The notes below the pieces were generated by a model that had not been told where the DNA came from, did no database searches, and saw only the letters and a list, made by a program, of their open reading frames with translations. Below are positions 36,709-47,043 of a stretch of DNA of 64,000 bases, in pieces (the first letter of the stretch is position 1; every line of letters begins with the position of its first letter). Made by a program: the position numbers and the translations under genes. Source of the stretch: an uncultured Sphingorhabdus sp. (GTDB lineage Bacteria; Pseudomonadota; Alphaproteobacteria; Sphingomonadales; Sphingomonadaceae); contig CANMXN010000001.1 in the NCBI GenBank assembly GCA_947501885.1, forward strand, positions 620,001-684,000, given 5' to 3'.

Positions 36709-37167
36709 TTATTCTGGTGGATCGGCAATCATGGCGGTAAAATTAGCCTCAGCAGCAACGCTGTCTCCTAGCATTGCTTTTCCTGCAAATTTGCATACCT
36801 TTGTGCGTTTCTGCACAAATTCTACATCCAAATATAACAGGCATCCAGGTTCAACGGGCATTCTAAACTTAGCACCGTCAATCGCCATGAAATATACCAA
36901 TTTATTAGTATTCGCTATACCTAGGCTTTCTAGTGCCAATATGCCTGCAGCCTGTGCCAATGCCTCAATAATCAAAACACCTGGCATAATTGGCCTGCCT
37001 GGGAAATGTCCCTGGAAAAAACCTTCATTCATACTAACGGCTTTTACCGCGCGTATTTTTTGGTCAACTTCAATGGATTCAACGCGATCAACAAGAAGCA
37101 TGGGATAGCGATGCGGTAGCGCCGCCATCACACGCTTGATGTTATAATTATCATAATCCGAAGACAT
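36709..37167 (-). CDS. fabZ: 3-Hydroxyacyl-ACP dehydratase FabZ
   Basis: Product of 152 residues with [11 protein letters not shown] at the start and the active site [20 protein letters not shown], where His and Glu are catalytic. It removes water from 3-hydroxyacyl-ACP in fatty acid synthesis. It follows skp by five bases. In most Gram-negatives lpxD lies before and lpxA after fabZ; both are missing here. Confidence 0.96.
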   Translation of the reverse strand: MSSDYDNYNIKRVMAALPHRYPMLLVDRVESIEVDQKIRAVKAVSMNEGFFQGHFPGRPIMPGVLIIEALAQAAGILALESLGIANTNKLVYFMAIDGAKFRMPVEPGCLLYLDVEFVQKRTKVCKFAGKAMLGDSVAAEANFTAMIADPPE

Positions 37168-37172
37168 TAAAA

Positions 37173-37892
37173 TTAACGACCTGTCGGTTGTTGACTTGCA
37201 GGTTGTTGTGCTTGAGCTGGTTGTTGTCCCTGCTGCGCTTGAGCTGCTTGTTGCGCCAAAGCTGCACGAATTTGCTGTACTTGCTGATATAGAGCCTGTG
37301 TAGGTCTATCTGGCTGCCAACCTTGCGGCACATTGGTATTCGCGAAAGGCACCAAAGCATTTAACTTAGTAATAGCATCTTGGCTAATATTTATAACCTC
37401 TTTGTTTAAATCAAGGCCTTCTTTCGCATATAAAATCGAACCTTGTGCAATAAGCATATCGACATTTTTTTCCGTAATCACTTGCTGAACAGCAGAAGAA
37501 TATTGCAATGCAACTTGCTGAAGAGCAAACATTTGTGATAATGCAATAGGCACTGATAAATTATCAATAGCATTATTTTCTGCCTCAATCTGCTGCATAA
37601 CAGTTGGATTAGCATCTCGCTCTTGTTGCGATAATCTATTGTCATTATTAACATCTAATTGTTTGCTTAATTCTACGACGCGATTTTCACGGCCTGTAAT
37701 TTCATCAAACTGCGTTTTAAATGTTGTTCTAATTTGCGTATAAGCATCGGTCAGTGCCTTAGCACTCGCAATTGTGCCCTCGCGGCTTACTACGGCAATA
37801 TTGTTGATTTGTGCATAAGCAGTCGATGTTAAAACCGAACTTCCCGCAATAATTGCAGACGCCATAAGCGCTTTTTTAAATAATTTAGTCAT
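37173..37892 (-). CDS. skp: OmpH/Skp-family periplasmic chaperone
   Basis: Product of 239 residues. Signal peptide with cleavage after STAYA (about residue 27), then a helical OmpH-like body (coiled-coil around residues 55-105) and a Gln/Ala-rich tail from about residue 205 that looks disordered. Skp holds outer membrane proteins on their way to BamA, encoded just upstream with a one-base overlap. It is longer than E. coli Skp (161 residues) because of the loop and the Gln-rich tail. Confidence 0.85.
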   Translation of the reverse strand: MTKLFKKALMASAIIAGSSVLTSTAYAQINNIAVVSREGTIASAKALTDAYTQIRTTFKTQFDEITGRENRVVELSKQLDVNNDNRLSQQERDANPTVMQQIEAENNAIDNLSVPIALSQMFALQQVALQYSSAVQQVITEKNVDMLIAQGSILYAKEGLDLNKEVINISQDAITKLNALVPFANTNVPQGWQPDRPTQALYQQVQQIRAALAQQAAQAQQGQQPAQAQQPASQQPTGR

Positions 37893-40606
37893 TAAAATTG
37901 TGTCCCTACATTGAATGAGAATGATTTAATATCGTCGCCTTCTACGCTTGTTAGAACGCGCGCTAAATCAATACGAAATGGTCCAAATGGTGAATTCCAA
38001 TTAACACCAATACCAACGGCAACTCTTGGTCTTGCCGAATCCCCTACAAAACTTTCAACAAATTGCAGTGCCTCTACACCCATAGTACCATCTGCATTAA
38101 GATTATCTACACCTGTCTGTACAAGACCATTTGCATCAACGGTACGAAATAGAGGTTGGCCTGTTACTGGATCCATCAAATTAACCGATTGTAAAATAGG
38201 TGTTGTTACACCAAATACGGCACCTACATCAGCAAATATAGAAGGTCTAATACCCAATCCAGAGGCCCCTGCTCCTAGAGGGATATTAAGCTCTGCTCTC
38301 GCTAGGTAAAATGCTCTACCGCCGATAGCATCATCTTGTATATTATCACGATTAATAATCGGATCGTTAATGGGATTACCAGCACCATCTATGCCTGATT
38401 GGAAAAATGTTCTTAAAACGCGGGGGCCAACACCGCGAATATCAAAGCCTCTGATTTGTCCTTCACCTAAGAAGAATCTGTCGGTCAAACGAACATCATC
38501 GGTCCCTGGACCTACCGAACTCCTATCTTCCAACGCTTGAATATAACCGCCTTCCGCTTTTAAAGAGAAGATAAAATTACTGCGGCCAATACGCCAATAT
38601 TTATCACCCTCCACGCGTGTACGGATAAAGGCAACACTGCCCCCCAAACCAGCAACGTCTTGGCTCAAGGTTATGCTATGTCCTCTTGTTGGCCTAATTC
38701 TATTATCGCGCGTATCGTAAAGGAATGAATACCCAAGCGAAGAAGTAGTCCGCTGGCCTATATTATCACATAAAAACACGCCGGCTCGCAATGGATCACA
38801 TTCCAAATCACCATCACCATCAATATCGCTAAAGAATTGACCTTGATTTAACGTCACATCATCAACACTTAAATTATAACGCAGTTGGAAGAATAAAAAT
38901 TCATTAATCGGCACACCAGTAGAAACCCTGAAACCAGTCGTTAATTGTTCAAAGGTGGTGTTACGTTCATTGTTGAAAAAGTTGAAACTGTTCAAATCAC
39001 GCCTGAATACATCGGCACTTAAAGATATAGAGCGGTCAAACAAAAATGGCTCAGTAAAACCTGCCTCAATAGAATTTGTGAATTGGGACACTTGTACACT
39101 GGCCCGTAATTGTTGACCTTTACCACGAAAGTTTCTCTGCCTTACAGAGCCTTGAAAAATAAAATTCTCAATACTGGAAAAACCAGCTGATAATGACAGT
39201 TCGCCAGTATTGCCATCTTCTACATTGGCAATCAAAACGATACGGTCTGTATCACTACCTTGTTCTTGTTCAATTTCAAAACCCTCTTGGAAGAAACCAA
39301 GCGACCTTATTCTATTGGTAGAGCGCGATAGATTAAAGCTATTAAAAGCATCCCCTTCATTCAAACGGAACTCGCGGCGCACCACTTTATCTTGTGTCAA
39401 TATATTACCATTAATATCGATACGTTCAACATAAACACGCTGGGTTTCCGCAACCTCAAAGGTAATGTTCATAGTTTTCGTTTCGCGATCAGGCATAAAG
39501 TCTGGGTTAACTTCCGCAAAGGCATAGCCGAATAAACCAGCACCTTCAGTTAAACTTTCAACTGTATCTTCAACAACTTGCGCATTATACCAATCACCTT
39601 CGCGCGCCCTTAAGTTTGAAGACAATAATTCAGAACTAAAGTCACGAATTTTACTATCGACTTTGACTTCCCCGAATTTATAGCGTTCGCCTTCTTCCAC
39701 AACGAATGTTAATATGAAGTCACGTTTATCAGGAGTTAATTCTGCAACAGCTGAGATAATCCGAAAATCGGCGTAACCCTCTTGCAGATAAAATTGGCGC
39801 AACTGAATCTGGTCAAATGCAAAACGATCTGGATCATAAGTAGTAGAAGAACTTAAAAAACGTTTTGCCCGTGCTTGTTTGGTGACCAACTCACCGCGGA
39901 CCTTATTGTCAGAAAAAACAGTATTACCAATAATATTAATCTGACGGACCTTTGATTTTGGCCCTTCATTTATTTCAAACACAACGTCAACACGATTTTG
40001 CTCTAACTGCACCAATTTCGGTTCCGCAGTAGCCGCAAAACGTCCTTTACGCTTATAAAGTTCCGTAATACGAGCAACATCGGCCCTCACTTTTGAGCGC
40101 GAGTAAATTTGGCGCGGCGCTAGACGAATTTCTGGTTGCAAATCATCATCTTTTACCCGCTTATTACCTTCCACTATTACCCTGTTAATGATTGGGTTTT
40201 CACGGATTTCAATAACAACAGCGCCATTATTATTCTTGATACTAGCATCTGCGAATAATTCAGTCGCATATAAATCTTTTAAAGCGGTATCGGCGCGTTC
40301 TTGTGTCCATTGTTCGCCTTCGCGCAATTTCACATAGGTTTTAACCGTGGTAGGTTCCAGCCGCTGAATACCAACAACTGTGATAGAACGAATAATATCT
40401 TGCTGCGATGCTGCCTGACTTGCCGCAGTTTCGTTTGCCGCAGTTTCACCAACAGGTATCTCTTGTGCATATATTGGTGAATGAGCAAGAGAACCAGCTG
40501 CTAAACCCGTCATAATATATGCTGCTGCCGATTTTATATTAATATTCTTTCGAACTTTTAACGCAGTAGAAGCCATTAATATATTTTTGGCCAACTTATT
40601 CTTCAT
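37892..40606 (-). CDS. bamA: Outer membrane protein assembly factor BamA
   Basis: Product of 904 residues. Signal region up to about residue 48 (SPIYAQE); it is unusually long, so a start at 40576 is possible. Five POTRA repeats follow (about residues 70-440, with typical VEGNKRVKDDDL, INIIGNTVFSDNKVRGEL and IDINGNILTQDKVVRREF segments), then the Omp85 barrel with the VRGF-like loop GEGQIRGFDIRG and a C-terminal Phe (NVGTQF). It inserts beta-barrel proteins into the outer membrane. Confidence 0.95.
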   Translation of the reverse strand: MKNKLAKNILMASTALKVRKNINIKSAAAYIMTGLAAGSLAHSPIYAQEIPVGETAANETAASQAASQQDIIRSITVVGIQRLEPTTVKTYVKLREGEQWTQERADTALKDLYATELFADASIKNNNGAVVIEIRENPIINRVIVEGNKRVKDDDLQPEIRLAPRQIYSRSKVRADVARITELYKRKGRFAATAEPKLVQLEQNRVDVVFEINEGPKSKVRQINIIGNTVFSDNKVRGELVTKQARAKRFLSSSTTYDPDRFAFDQIQLRQFYLQEGYADFRIISAVAELTPDKRDFILTFVVEEGERYKFGEVKVDSKIRDFSSELLSSNLRAREGDWYNAQVVEDTVESLTEGAGLFGYAFAEVNPDFMPDRETKTMNITFEVAETQRVYVERIDINGNILTQDKVVRREFRLNEGDAFNSFNLSRSTNRIRSLGFFQEGFEIEQEQGSDTDRIVLIANVEDGNTGELSLSAGFSSIENFIFQGSVRQRNFRGKGQQLRASVQVSQFTNSIEAGFTEPFLFDRSISLSADVFRRDLNSFNFFNNERNTTFEQLTTGFRVSTGVPINEFLFFQLRYNLSVDDVTLNQGQFFSDIDGDGDLECDPLRAGVFLCDNIGQRTTSSLGYSFLYDTRDNRIRPTRGHSITLSQDVAGLGGSVAFIRTRVEGDKYWRIGRSNFIFSLKAEGGYIQALEDRSSVGPGTDDVRLTDRFFLGEGQIRGFDIRGVGPRVLRTFFQSGIDGAGNPINDPIINRDNIQDDAIGGRAFYLARAELNIPLGAGASGLGIRPSIFADVGAVFGVTTPILQSVNLMDPVTGQPLFRTVDANGLVQTGVDNLNADGTMGVEALQFVESFVGDSARPRVAVGIGVNWNSPFGPFRIDLARVLTSVEGDDIKSFSFNVGTQF

Positions 40607-40841
40607 AAAACAAATCTCTCACTCTATCGTTATCTGACTATAACCTTACAGATAATGATATTTTTCAATATTTTATCAAATATAAAAAGGCCGCGATCAT
40701 ATGCAAACTTCTTATCAAGATAATAACTGACAAAAATTCCTTATTATGGCAACTCCCTGCCCTATGAAACCCTCGTAATCAAGCAATCATTACAAACTCA
40801 CCAATATTTGCCGCCTTTATATTCCAAAACGCTTAGAACAT

Positions 40842-41954
40842 CTAAAAAAGGCCAAATGATGACAAGTCATTAAATGTTACCATGACCATAAATCCAACAA
40901 CCACTATGAACCCAACCTTAAAGAACCATTCTTGAATAGCAGGTGTAACTGGTTTTCCTATAATTGCTTCCACCCCATACATTAGTAAATGCCCACCATC
41001 GAGCATCGGGATTGGCAGCAAGTTGATGAACCCTAAATTAATTGAAATAAGGGCAATAAGAGAAATATACGCCAAAAGACCCAGCGCAAAGCGCTCTCCA
41101 GACACTTTGGCTATTTTCAATGGCCCTCCTAATTCTTTTACTGAACGCTTCCCTGTGATAATTTGACCTAATGATTTAAAGGTAAGGCGAATAATATTAG
41201 CAGTTTCAATTGTCGCCAAAACTGGAGCTTCTATAATTGATACAGGCTCTAAAACAGGGGCAATCGGCATAACACCCAACAACCCTAACCGGGCCTCATT
41301 ACCATATTCATCTTTGACGATTTGTTCACCCATACGACCAGTAAATATCTGATTTGCTTCATTCCTCTTAATATTGATTTCAACGTCTTCATTTGGAATG
41401 ATGGATAATTCACGGGCCAATTCACTATAGCTATCAATCGATATGCCATTCACTTCGATAATTTCATCGCCTTTTCGCAACCCCATTTTTTCAGCAGCAG
41501 AAACTGGTTCAATAGATTCAATAATCGCAGGCGTCGATGGGTTTCCATAAACGACATAAAAGCCCGCTATAATTAATATTGCGAATAGAAAATTAACCGC
41601 TGGTCCAGCAAAGACTATAGCCGCTCTCTGCCATAATTTTTTGGACTGAAAGGTTTGATTTTTCTCACGTTCAGATAGGTTTTGCCAATTTGGATCTTCA
41701 CCGCCAGCAGCCCCCATATCTCCTGCAAACTGCACATAGCCGCCTAGCGGTAAAGCTGCCACTCGCCATAATGTACCTCTTTTGTCAACGCGCCCATAAA
41801 TTTGCGGACCAAAGCCTACAGAGAATTTTTCAGCCTTTACGCCGCACCAACGGCCCACAAGATAATGCCCCAATTCATGAATGATAACCAATATACCAAT
41901 CATGATGACAAAAGCCAAAATAGTAATAATGGGATTAGGTGATGATAATGGCAT
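40842..41954 (-). CDS. rseP: Site-2 metalloprotease RseP
   Basis: Product of 370 residues. HELGHYLVGR near residue 25 is the zinc HExxH site and LLPIPMLDGGHLLMYG near residue 320 holds the third ligand. One PDZ domain (PVSAAEKMGLRKGDEIIEVNG) is present where E. coli has two, as usual in alphaproteobacteria. It cuts membrane anti-sigma factors and signal peptides. It follows dxr by three bases; the 235 bases up to bamA downstream hold no gene and no feature I can name. Confidence 0.95.
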   Translation of the reverse strand: MPLSSPNPIITILAFVIMIGILVIIHELGHYLVGRWCGVKAEKFSVGFGPQIYGRVDKRGTLWRVAALPLGGYVQFAGDMGAAGGEDPNWQNLSEREKNQTFQSKKLWQRAAIVFAGPAVNFLFAILIIAGFYVVYGNPSTPAIIESIEPVSAAEKMGLRKGDEIIEVNGISIDSYSELARELSIIPNEDVEINIKRNEANQIFTGRMGEQIVKDEYGNEARLGLLGVMPIAPVLEPVSIIEAPVLATIETANIIRLTFKSLGQIITGKRSVKELGGPLKIAKVSGERFALGLLAYISLIALISINLGFINLLPIPMLDGGHLLMYGVEAIIGKPVTPAIQEWFFKVGFIVVVGFMVMVTFNDLSSFGLF

Positions 41955-41957
41955 ATT

Positions 41958-43127
41958 CTATCCTATTACTTTATGCGTGAACACCCTTGCTTGGGTATCA
42001 ACAGCCAATAAATCCCCCAAATTTTCTGGTATAGCGGGGCTATACTGATTTAATATTTTATCGCAAGTCATTGCTATATCCAAAAATGAAATTCTTTTAT
42101 CCAAAAATGCAGCAACTGCAACTTCATTAACTGCGTTTAATATCGCAGGTTTGGCGCCGCCTTCTGCTATGGCATCATGGGCAAGTTTCAAAGCAGGAAA
42201 GCGTTCATAATCTGGCACTTCAAAATCTAACCTAGATATATGGGCTAAATTAAGCGGTTCACATTGCGTTTCCATGCGTTCTGGCCAGGCCAAAGCGCTA
42301 GCAATAGGAATGCGCATATCGGGAGAACCAAGCTGTGCTATAGTTGATCTATCATGATATTCGACCATCGAATGAATAACCGATTGCGGATGCACCAATA
42401 TGTCTATCTTATCTAATCCAATGGGAAACAAATGATAGGCCTCAATATATTCAAGACCTTTGTTCATCATCGTGGCAGAATCGATGCTGATTTTTGCACC
42501 CATCGACCAATTGGGATGCGCAACCGCCTGTTCTGGTGTAACATTTTTCATTTGATCATAAGAAAAGGTGCGAAATGGGCCGCCGCTAGCAGTCAGTGTC
42601 AATTTGCGCACTTGGTCAAGGCGCCCCCCCGCCAGACATTGGAATAGCGCATTATGTTCGCTATCTACTGGTAATAATGTAGCGCCAGACTGTTGCACAG
42701 CGGCCATCATAATTGATCCTGCTGAGACCAGAGACTCTTTATTCGCTAATGCTACTGTCTTGCCGCGTTCAATAGCCGCTAATATCGGTTCTAAACCCAC
42801 GCAACCAACAATGGCTGCCATAGTCCAATCGCTATCAATTTTTGCGGCATCAACCAGAGCTTTCGCACCTGCTGCTACCTCTATGTCATAGCTTTTCAGA
42901 GCAGCTTCTAATGCAGGAAGATAGCGCTCGTCAGCAATCACAGCTAGTTTTACCGAAAATTCAATCGCCAATGATGCAAGTTTTTCAACATCACTATTGG
43001 CGGTTAACACCAAAATATCATATTTGTGCGGTTCAAGGCGTATTAAATCCAATGTAGATGTACCGACAGAACCCGTCGCACCAAATATTGAAACACTCTT
43101 TACGCGAGATTGGTCCTGAGAAATCAT
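41958..43127 (-). CDS. dxr: 1-Deoxy-D-xylulose 5-phosphate reductoisomerase
   Basis: Product of 389 residues. NADPH-binding SIFGATGSVGTSTLDLI at residue 13, LANKESLVSAG, LPVDSEHNALFQCL and LTASGGPFRTF (metal and substrate sites). It makes methylerythritol phosphate in the non-mevalonate isoprenoid pathway, which supplies uppS in the same cluster. It overlaps cdsA by four bases. Confidence 0.96.
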   Translation of the reverse strand: MISQDQSRVKSVSIFGATGSVGTSTLDLIRLEPHKYDILVLTANSDVEKLASLAIEFSVKLAVIADERYLPALEAALKSYDIEVAAGAKALVDAAKIDSDWTMAAIVGCVGLEPILAAIERGKTVALANKESLVSAGSIMMAAVQQSGATLLPVDSEHNALFQCLAGGRLDQVRKLTLTASGGPFRTFSYDQMKNVTPEQAVAHPNWSMGAKISIDSATMMNKGLEYIEAYHLFPIGLDKIDILVHPQSVIHSMVEYHDRSTIAQLGSPDMRIPIASALAWPERMETQCEPLNLAHISRLDFEVPDYERFPALKLAHDAIAEGGAKPAILNAVNEVAVAAFLDKRISFLDIAMTCDKILNQYSPAIPENLGDLLAVDTQARVFTHKVIG

Positions 43128-43840
43128 CCGTTAATATTATTCCAAAGTAGCGGAATATGTAGCAAACCCATAGCAAAGAATACTGCCAATATACCGTCTG
43201 CACGATCCAAAAGCCCACCATGTCCTGGGATGAGAGTACCGCTGTCTTTTTTGCCTGCCTTACGTTTCATCCAGCTTGCAAACAAATCTCCAAGCTGTGC
43301 AACAATTGCCAACGTCGCACCCGATGCAAAGGCCATATACCAGAGCGCACTATTATTTTGCACCGAATATAGCATCCAAACCAAGCCCGCGGCAATCATA
43401 CCTCCAATAAGACCAGACCATGTTTTGCCGGGACTTATGGCAGGCGCTAATTTCTTACCACCAAATTTTCGGCCACTAAAATAAGCACCGACATCGGTTG
43501 CTACTACTACGAGTAATAGCATCAACGTCGGGATATAACTTATATCTTTTAAGCGAAAGTAGATGAGCATAAAGGTTGCAAAACCAATATAAATAACGCC
43601 AGCCGCAAGCCATATATTGGTCTTTATTTTGCTGAGATGAAAAGCATCAGATATATTTTTCCATTCCCAAAATGTTGCTGCTCCAACAATTGTAGCAAAA
43701 ATTGCAAAAATTGCACCGCCAACCCAAAGCGCAAAAACGGATATTACTGCCATAATCACGCCAGAAAAAACCCGTAATTTTAAATCCGACTTGTTGGTTG
43801 CTGCAACGCCCTGATCATTATCATCCTTATTATCGCTCAT
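43124..43840 (-). CDS. cdsA: Phosphatidate cytidylyltransferase
   Basis: Product of 238 residues with about seven membrane helices. The signature is seen in KTWSGLIGG and LGDLFASWMKRKAGKKDSG-x-LIPGHGGLLDRADGI at the C-terminus. It makes CDP-diacylglycerol for phospholipid synthesis. It lies nine bases after uppS in the conserved frr-uppS-cdsA-dxr order. Confidence 0.94.
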   Translation of the reverse strand: MSDNKDDNDQGVAATNKSDLKLRVFSGVIMAVISVFALWVGGAIFAIFATIVGAATFWEWKNISDAFHLSKIKTNIWLAAGVIYIGFATFMLIYFRLKDISYIPTLMLLLVVVATDVGAYFSGRKFGGKKLAPAISPGKTWSGLIGGMIAAGLVWMLYSVQNNSALWYMAFASGATLAIVAQLGDLFASWMKRKAGKKDSGTLIPGHGGLLDRADGILAVFFAMGLLHIPLLWNNING

Positions 43841-43849
43841 AATTAATTC

Positions 43850-44620
43850 CTAGCGTCCCCCATAGCGCCGATCACGCGCAGCAAAATCTTGTAAGGCATC
43901 TTCTAACTGTTCATGTCCAAAATCAGGCCATAATATATCGGTAAAATAAAATTCTGCATAAGCACATTGCCATAGCATAAAATTGGAAAGCCTGCGTTCC
44001 CCAGATGTACGAATCAGCAAGTCTAGCGGCGGTAAACCAGCGGTATCAAGCATGGATTCAAACATCTTTTCATCAATATGCTCTGGCGCAATCTCACCAT
44101 CTTTGCTCATCATTGCAAGGCGCTGCGTCACTCGCAACAATTCGTCTTGCGCACCATAATTCAGCGCCACTGCTAAAGTCGTTTTACCATGTGCTGTTCT
44201 TGCAATCGCATCGTCAATCATATCAACAATATCTGGTGCCAATGCTTTATAATCACCAATCACTTTTAGCCGTACATCATTAGCGACAAATTCTTCTAAA
44301 TCGCTTTTGATATAATTACGCAAGAGCATCATTAAATCATTAACTTCACTCTCAGGCCGCTTCCAATTTTCAGAAGAAAAAGCGTAAATAGTTAGCGCTT
44401 CTAAACCTAATGCCCCAGCAGCGCGTACTGTTTTACGCACTGCCTCTACGCCATTTTTATGCCCCATAGCGTGCGGTAAAAAACGTTTCTTTGCCCAACG
44501 TCCATTACCATCCATAATGATAGCAACGTGCCGCGCTCCATGCCAAGGAAGGGCGTCATCATCATGGGCAGCCTCTTGATCAGCCGCATCCTTATTATCG
44601 AGAGGCGGCTCACCTATCAC
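43850..44620 (-). CDS. uppS: Undecaprenyl diphosphate synthase
   Basis: Product of 256 residues. The start is GTG at 44620, sharing bases with the frr stop (GTGA). An acidic N-terminal tail precedes the catalytic [16 protein letters not shown], then [13 protein letters not shown] and [17 protein letters not shown]. It makes the C55 lipid carrier for peptidoglycan and other envelope polymers. The acidic tail of about 30 residues is longer than in E. coli. Confidence 0.95.
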   Translation of the reverse strand: MIGEPPLDNKDAADQEAAHDDDALPWHGARHVAIIMDGNGRWAKKRFLPHAMGHKNGVEAVRKTVRAAGALGLEALTIYAFSSENWKRPESEVNDLMMLLRNYIKSDLEEFVANDVRLKVIGDYKALAPDIVDMIDDAIARTAHGKTTLAVALNYGAQDELLRVTQRLAMMSKDGEIAPEHIDEKMFESMLDTAGLPPLDLLIRTSGERRLSNFMLWQCAYAEFYFTDILWPDFGHEQLEDALQDFAARDRRYGGR

Positions 44621-45168
44621 TGTGTTAAAATTTCTTTCTCTTTGGCCGCTGACGCTTCATCAACCTGAGTAATATGATCATCGGTTAATTTTTGAACTTC
44701 GGCAGAAAAGCGCTTGGCTTCATCTTCGCCTATTTCTTTTTCATCGGCCTTAATCATGTCCATGCCATCGCGGCGTACATTGCGAATGGCGATGCGGGCT
44801 TTTTCAGCATAGCTGCTAGCAAGCTTGGCCAATTCTTTACGGCGTTCTTCGGTCAAATCAGGAATGGGTAAGCGAATAAGTTGACCATCCGATATAGGGT
44901 TGAGGCCTAAACCAGCACTACCGATGGCTTTTTCAACAGGCGTTACATTTGATTTATCCCAAACTTGTACCGAAAGCATCCTTGGTTCAGGTGCAGAGAC
45001 AGTGGCCACTTGGTTGAGCGGCATCATTGCCCCATATACCTCAACCGTCACTGGGTCTAAAAGCGTTACATTGGCTCGGCCTGTGCGCAGACCCGCAAGG
45101 TCTCCTTTGTAAGATGTTACAGCGCCTTGCATACGGCGTTCTAAATCAGCCTTATCATATTGCGGCAT
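44617..45168 (-). CDS. frr: Ribosome recycling factor
   Basis: Product of 183 residues from the ATG at 45168, preceded by AGAGGA at eight bases; the frame extends 16 codons upstream but that part overlaps pyr[21 protein letters not shown] and [33 protein letters not shown] are typical. It splits post-termination ribosomes with EF-G. It begins one base after the pyrH stop. Confidence 0.96.
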   Translation of the reverse strand: MPQYDKADLERRMQGAVTSYKGDLAGLRTGRANVTLLDPVTVEVYGAMMPLNQVATVSAPEPRMLSVQVWDKSNVTPVEKAIGSAGLGLNPISDGQLIRLPIPDLTEERRKELAKLASSYAEKARIAIRNVRRDGMDMIKADEKEIGEDEAKRFSAEVQKLTDDHITQVDEASAAKEKEILTQ

Positions 45169-45169
45169 A

Positions 45170-45895
45170 TTAATTCCTCTCGGTTTGGACAATAGTGGAC
45201 GTACCTGATCCTGCAAGCACTGATGCTAAATTCCCTTGTTCTCTAATTGAAAATACAACAATTGGAATATCATTATCGCGGCACAGCGCAACTGCGCTCG
45301 CATCCATAACACGCAAATTGTCAGCAAGCACACGGTCAAAGCTAAGCGTTTCATAACGTGTTGCCGATGAATCCGTTTTTGGGTCGGCATTGTATACGCC
45401 ATCAACGCTTGTGCCTTTAAACAATGCATCACACTTCATTTCAGCCGCGCGCAAAGCTGCGCCGGAATCTGTTGTAAAATAAGGACTACCGACGCCTGCT
45501 GCAAAAATAACCACACGCCCTTTTTCCAAATGCCGTTCTGCACGCCTGCGTATTACTGGCTCGCAAACCGCATCCATCTGTATGGCCGATTGTACGCGCG
45601 TGGTAACGCCCAATTGCTCTAGCGCATTTTGCATCGCTAGTGCATTCATAACCGTGGCGAGCATACCCATATAATCGGCTTGGGCGCGGTCCATGCCTTT
45701 GGCGGCTCCTGCCATTCCGCGAAATATATTACCGCCGCCAATAACCAAACAAATTTCTAAACCAGTATCTTTTGCGGCTTTAACTTCCTCAGCCATACGG
45801 CTGACTGTGTCTGGATCAATGCCGAATTGTCCCGTTCCCATCAATGCTTCACCTGAAAGCTTGAGCAAAATACGGTTAAACTTATTTGCGGTCAT
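45170..45895 (-). CDS. pyrH: UMP kinase
   Basis: Product of 241 residues. [13 protein letters not shown] at the start, IGGGNIFRG, and [32 protein letters not shown] are typical of the amino-acid kinase fold UMP kinases. It makes UDP for pyrimidine nucleotide synthesis. It lies in the classic tsf-pyrH-frr order. Confidence 0.96.
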   Translation of the reverse strand: MTANKFNRILLKLSGEALMGTGQFGIDPDTVSRMAEEVKAAKDTGLEICLVIGGGNIFRGMAGAAKGMDRAQADYMGMLATVMNALAMQNALEQLGVTTRVQSAIQMDAVCEPVIRRRAERHLEKGRVVIFAAGVGSPYFTTDSGAALRAAEMKCDALFKGTSVDGVYNADPKTDSSATRYETLSFDRVLADNLRVMDASAVALCRDNDIPIVVFSIREQGNLASVLAGSGTSTIVQTERN

Positions 45896-45947
45896 GTAGA
45901 CACCCCCATAGAATCACTATTTCATATTGCATAAGGCAGATATGACT

Positions 45948-45978
45948 ATGGCGCAAAGCTATAAAAGCCTTGCGCCAT
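45948..45978 (-). repeat. Inverted repeat between tsf and pyrH
   Basis: ATGGCGCAA (45948-45956) and TTGCGCCAT (45970-45978) form a 9-bp stem, extended after one mismatch by two G-C pairs. There is no U-tract on either strand. It lies in the tsf-pyrH gap behind the terminator-like hairpin at 45992-46009 and may stabilise an mRNA end or processing site. Confidence 0.45.
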
Positions 45979-45991
45979 ATCGCAAAGTAAA

Positions 45992-46009
45992 AGCGAACAA
46001 AAATTCGCT
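45992..46009 (-). terminator. Terminator-like hairpin after tsf
   Basis: AGCGAA (45992-45997) and TTCGCT (46004-46009) with a six-base loop, followed on the minus strand by TTTTACTTT. It lies 15 bases after the tsf stop. The stem is short, so some read-through to pyrH is likely. Confidence 0.6.
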
Positions 46010-46024
46010 AAACTCCTATATATT

Positions 46025-46948
46025 TTAATTTCCAGCTACAGCAGCAACTTCAGCAGCGAAATCCTCTTCTGCTTTTTCGATGCCTTCACCCAATTGGAAA
46101 CGTACATAATCGACCAACTTAATGTCTTTACCAGCTTCTTTTGCAGCATTGGTAACAACATCAGCAATAGGAGTTTTATTATCGATAACAAAGAGTTGCG
46201 ATAATAATGCATTTTCTTTGGCAAACTTCTTCATCGCACCTTGGACCATTTTTTCAACAATCTCAGCGGGCTTTCCAGATTCTGCAGCTTTTTCTGTTGC
46301 AATCGCTTTTTCACGATCAAGCATATCTTGGTCTAAACCATCGGCATCCAATGCTAATGGGAAAGCCGCTGCAATATGCATAGCAAGCTGCTTACCAAGG
46401 GCAGATAATGTCGCTTCATCAGCTTCGCTCTCAAGCGCAACCAATACACCAATTCCGCCTAACCCTGTTGCTGCCGCATTATGCACATAAGATACCACAG
46501 CACCATTATTGACCGATAATGTTTTAACACGGCGTAATGATTGGTTTTCACCAATAGTCGCAATATTATTCGTCAATGTATCAGCAACGCTTGTTCCAGC
46601 GTCATATTCCGCTGCTGCGACGGCATCAATATCATTAGCACCAAGACCAAGGGCAATATCAGCGCATCGACTCACAAATTCTTGGAAGATATCATTTTTA
46701 GCAACAAAATCTGTTTCACTATTAATTTCTATCGCAGTGCCTTTGGTGCCATCAACAGCGACACCGACAAGGCCTTCGGCTGCGGTGCGGCTAGATTTCT
46801 TCTGTGCAGCAGCCAAACCTTGAGCGCGCAAATTATCAACAGCAGCCTCTACATCACCGTTAGTTTCAGCGAGCGCCTTTTTACAATCCATCATACCAGC
46901 GCCGGTTTTCTCACGAAGTTCCTTCACTGCAGCAGCTGTAATAGCCAT
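46025..46948 (-). CDS. tsf: Elongation factor Ts
   Basis: Product of 307 residues. Two ATGs lie two codons apart; the one at 46948 ([13 protein letters not shown]) is chosen because AAGGA is eight bases from it but only about two from the other. [19 protein letters not shown] and [11 protein letters not shown] are the conserved EF-Tu contact regions. It exchanges GDP for GTP on EF-Tu. It follows rpsB. Confidence 0.96.
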   Translation of the reverse strand: MAITAAAVKELREKTGAGMMDCKKALAETNGDVEAAVDNLRAQGLAAAQKKSSRTAAEGLVGVAVDGTKGTAIEINSETDFVAKNDIFQEFVSRCADIALGLGANDIDAVAAAEYDAGTSVADTLTNNIATIGENQSLRRVKTLSVNNGAVVSYVHNAAATGLGGIGVLVALESEADEATLSALGKQLAMHIAAAFPLALDADGLDQDMLDREKAIATEKAAESGKPAEIVEKMVQGAMKKFAKENALLSQLFVIDNKTPIADVVTNAAKEAGKDIKLVDYVRFQLGEGIEKAEEDFAAEVAAVAGN

Positions 46949-46975
46949 AGTCATATTCCTTCTATTAAATTTGAC

Positions 46976-47007
46976 GAAACGCAGGACAATTCATATCCCT
47001 GCGTTTC
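46976..47007 (-). repeat. Hairpin in the rpsB-tsf gap, upstream of tsf
   Basis: GAAACGCAGG (46976-46985) and CCTGCGTTTC (46998-47007) form a perfect 10-bp stem with a 12-base loop about 28 bases ahead of tsf. There is no U-tract. Partial termination, RNA processing or autogenous control of tsf are all possible. Confidence 0.5.
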
Positions 47008-47019
47008 ATTTCATATGGG

Positions 47020-47037
47020 TTAGGCGAAAACGCCTAA
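47020..47037 (-). terminator. Small hairpin after rpsB
   Basis: TTAGGCG (47020-47026) and CGCCTAA (47031-47037) with a four-base loop, seven bases after the rpsB stop. The U-tract is missing, so it is at most a weak attenuator between rpsB and tsf. Confidence 0.45.
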
Positions 47038-47043
47038 ACAATT

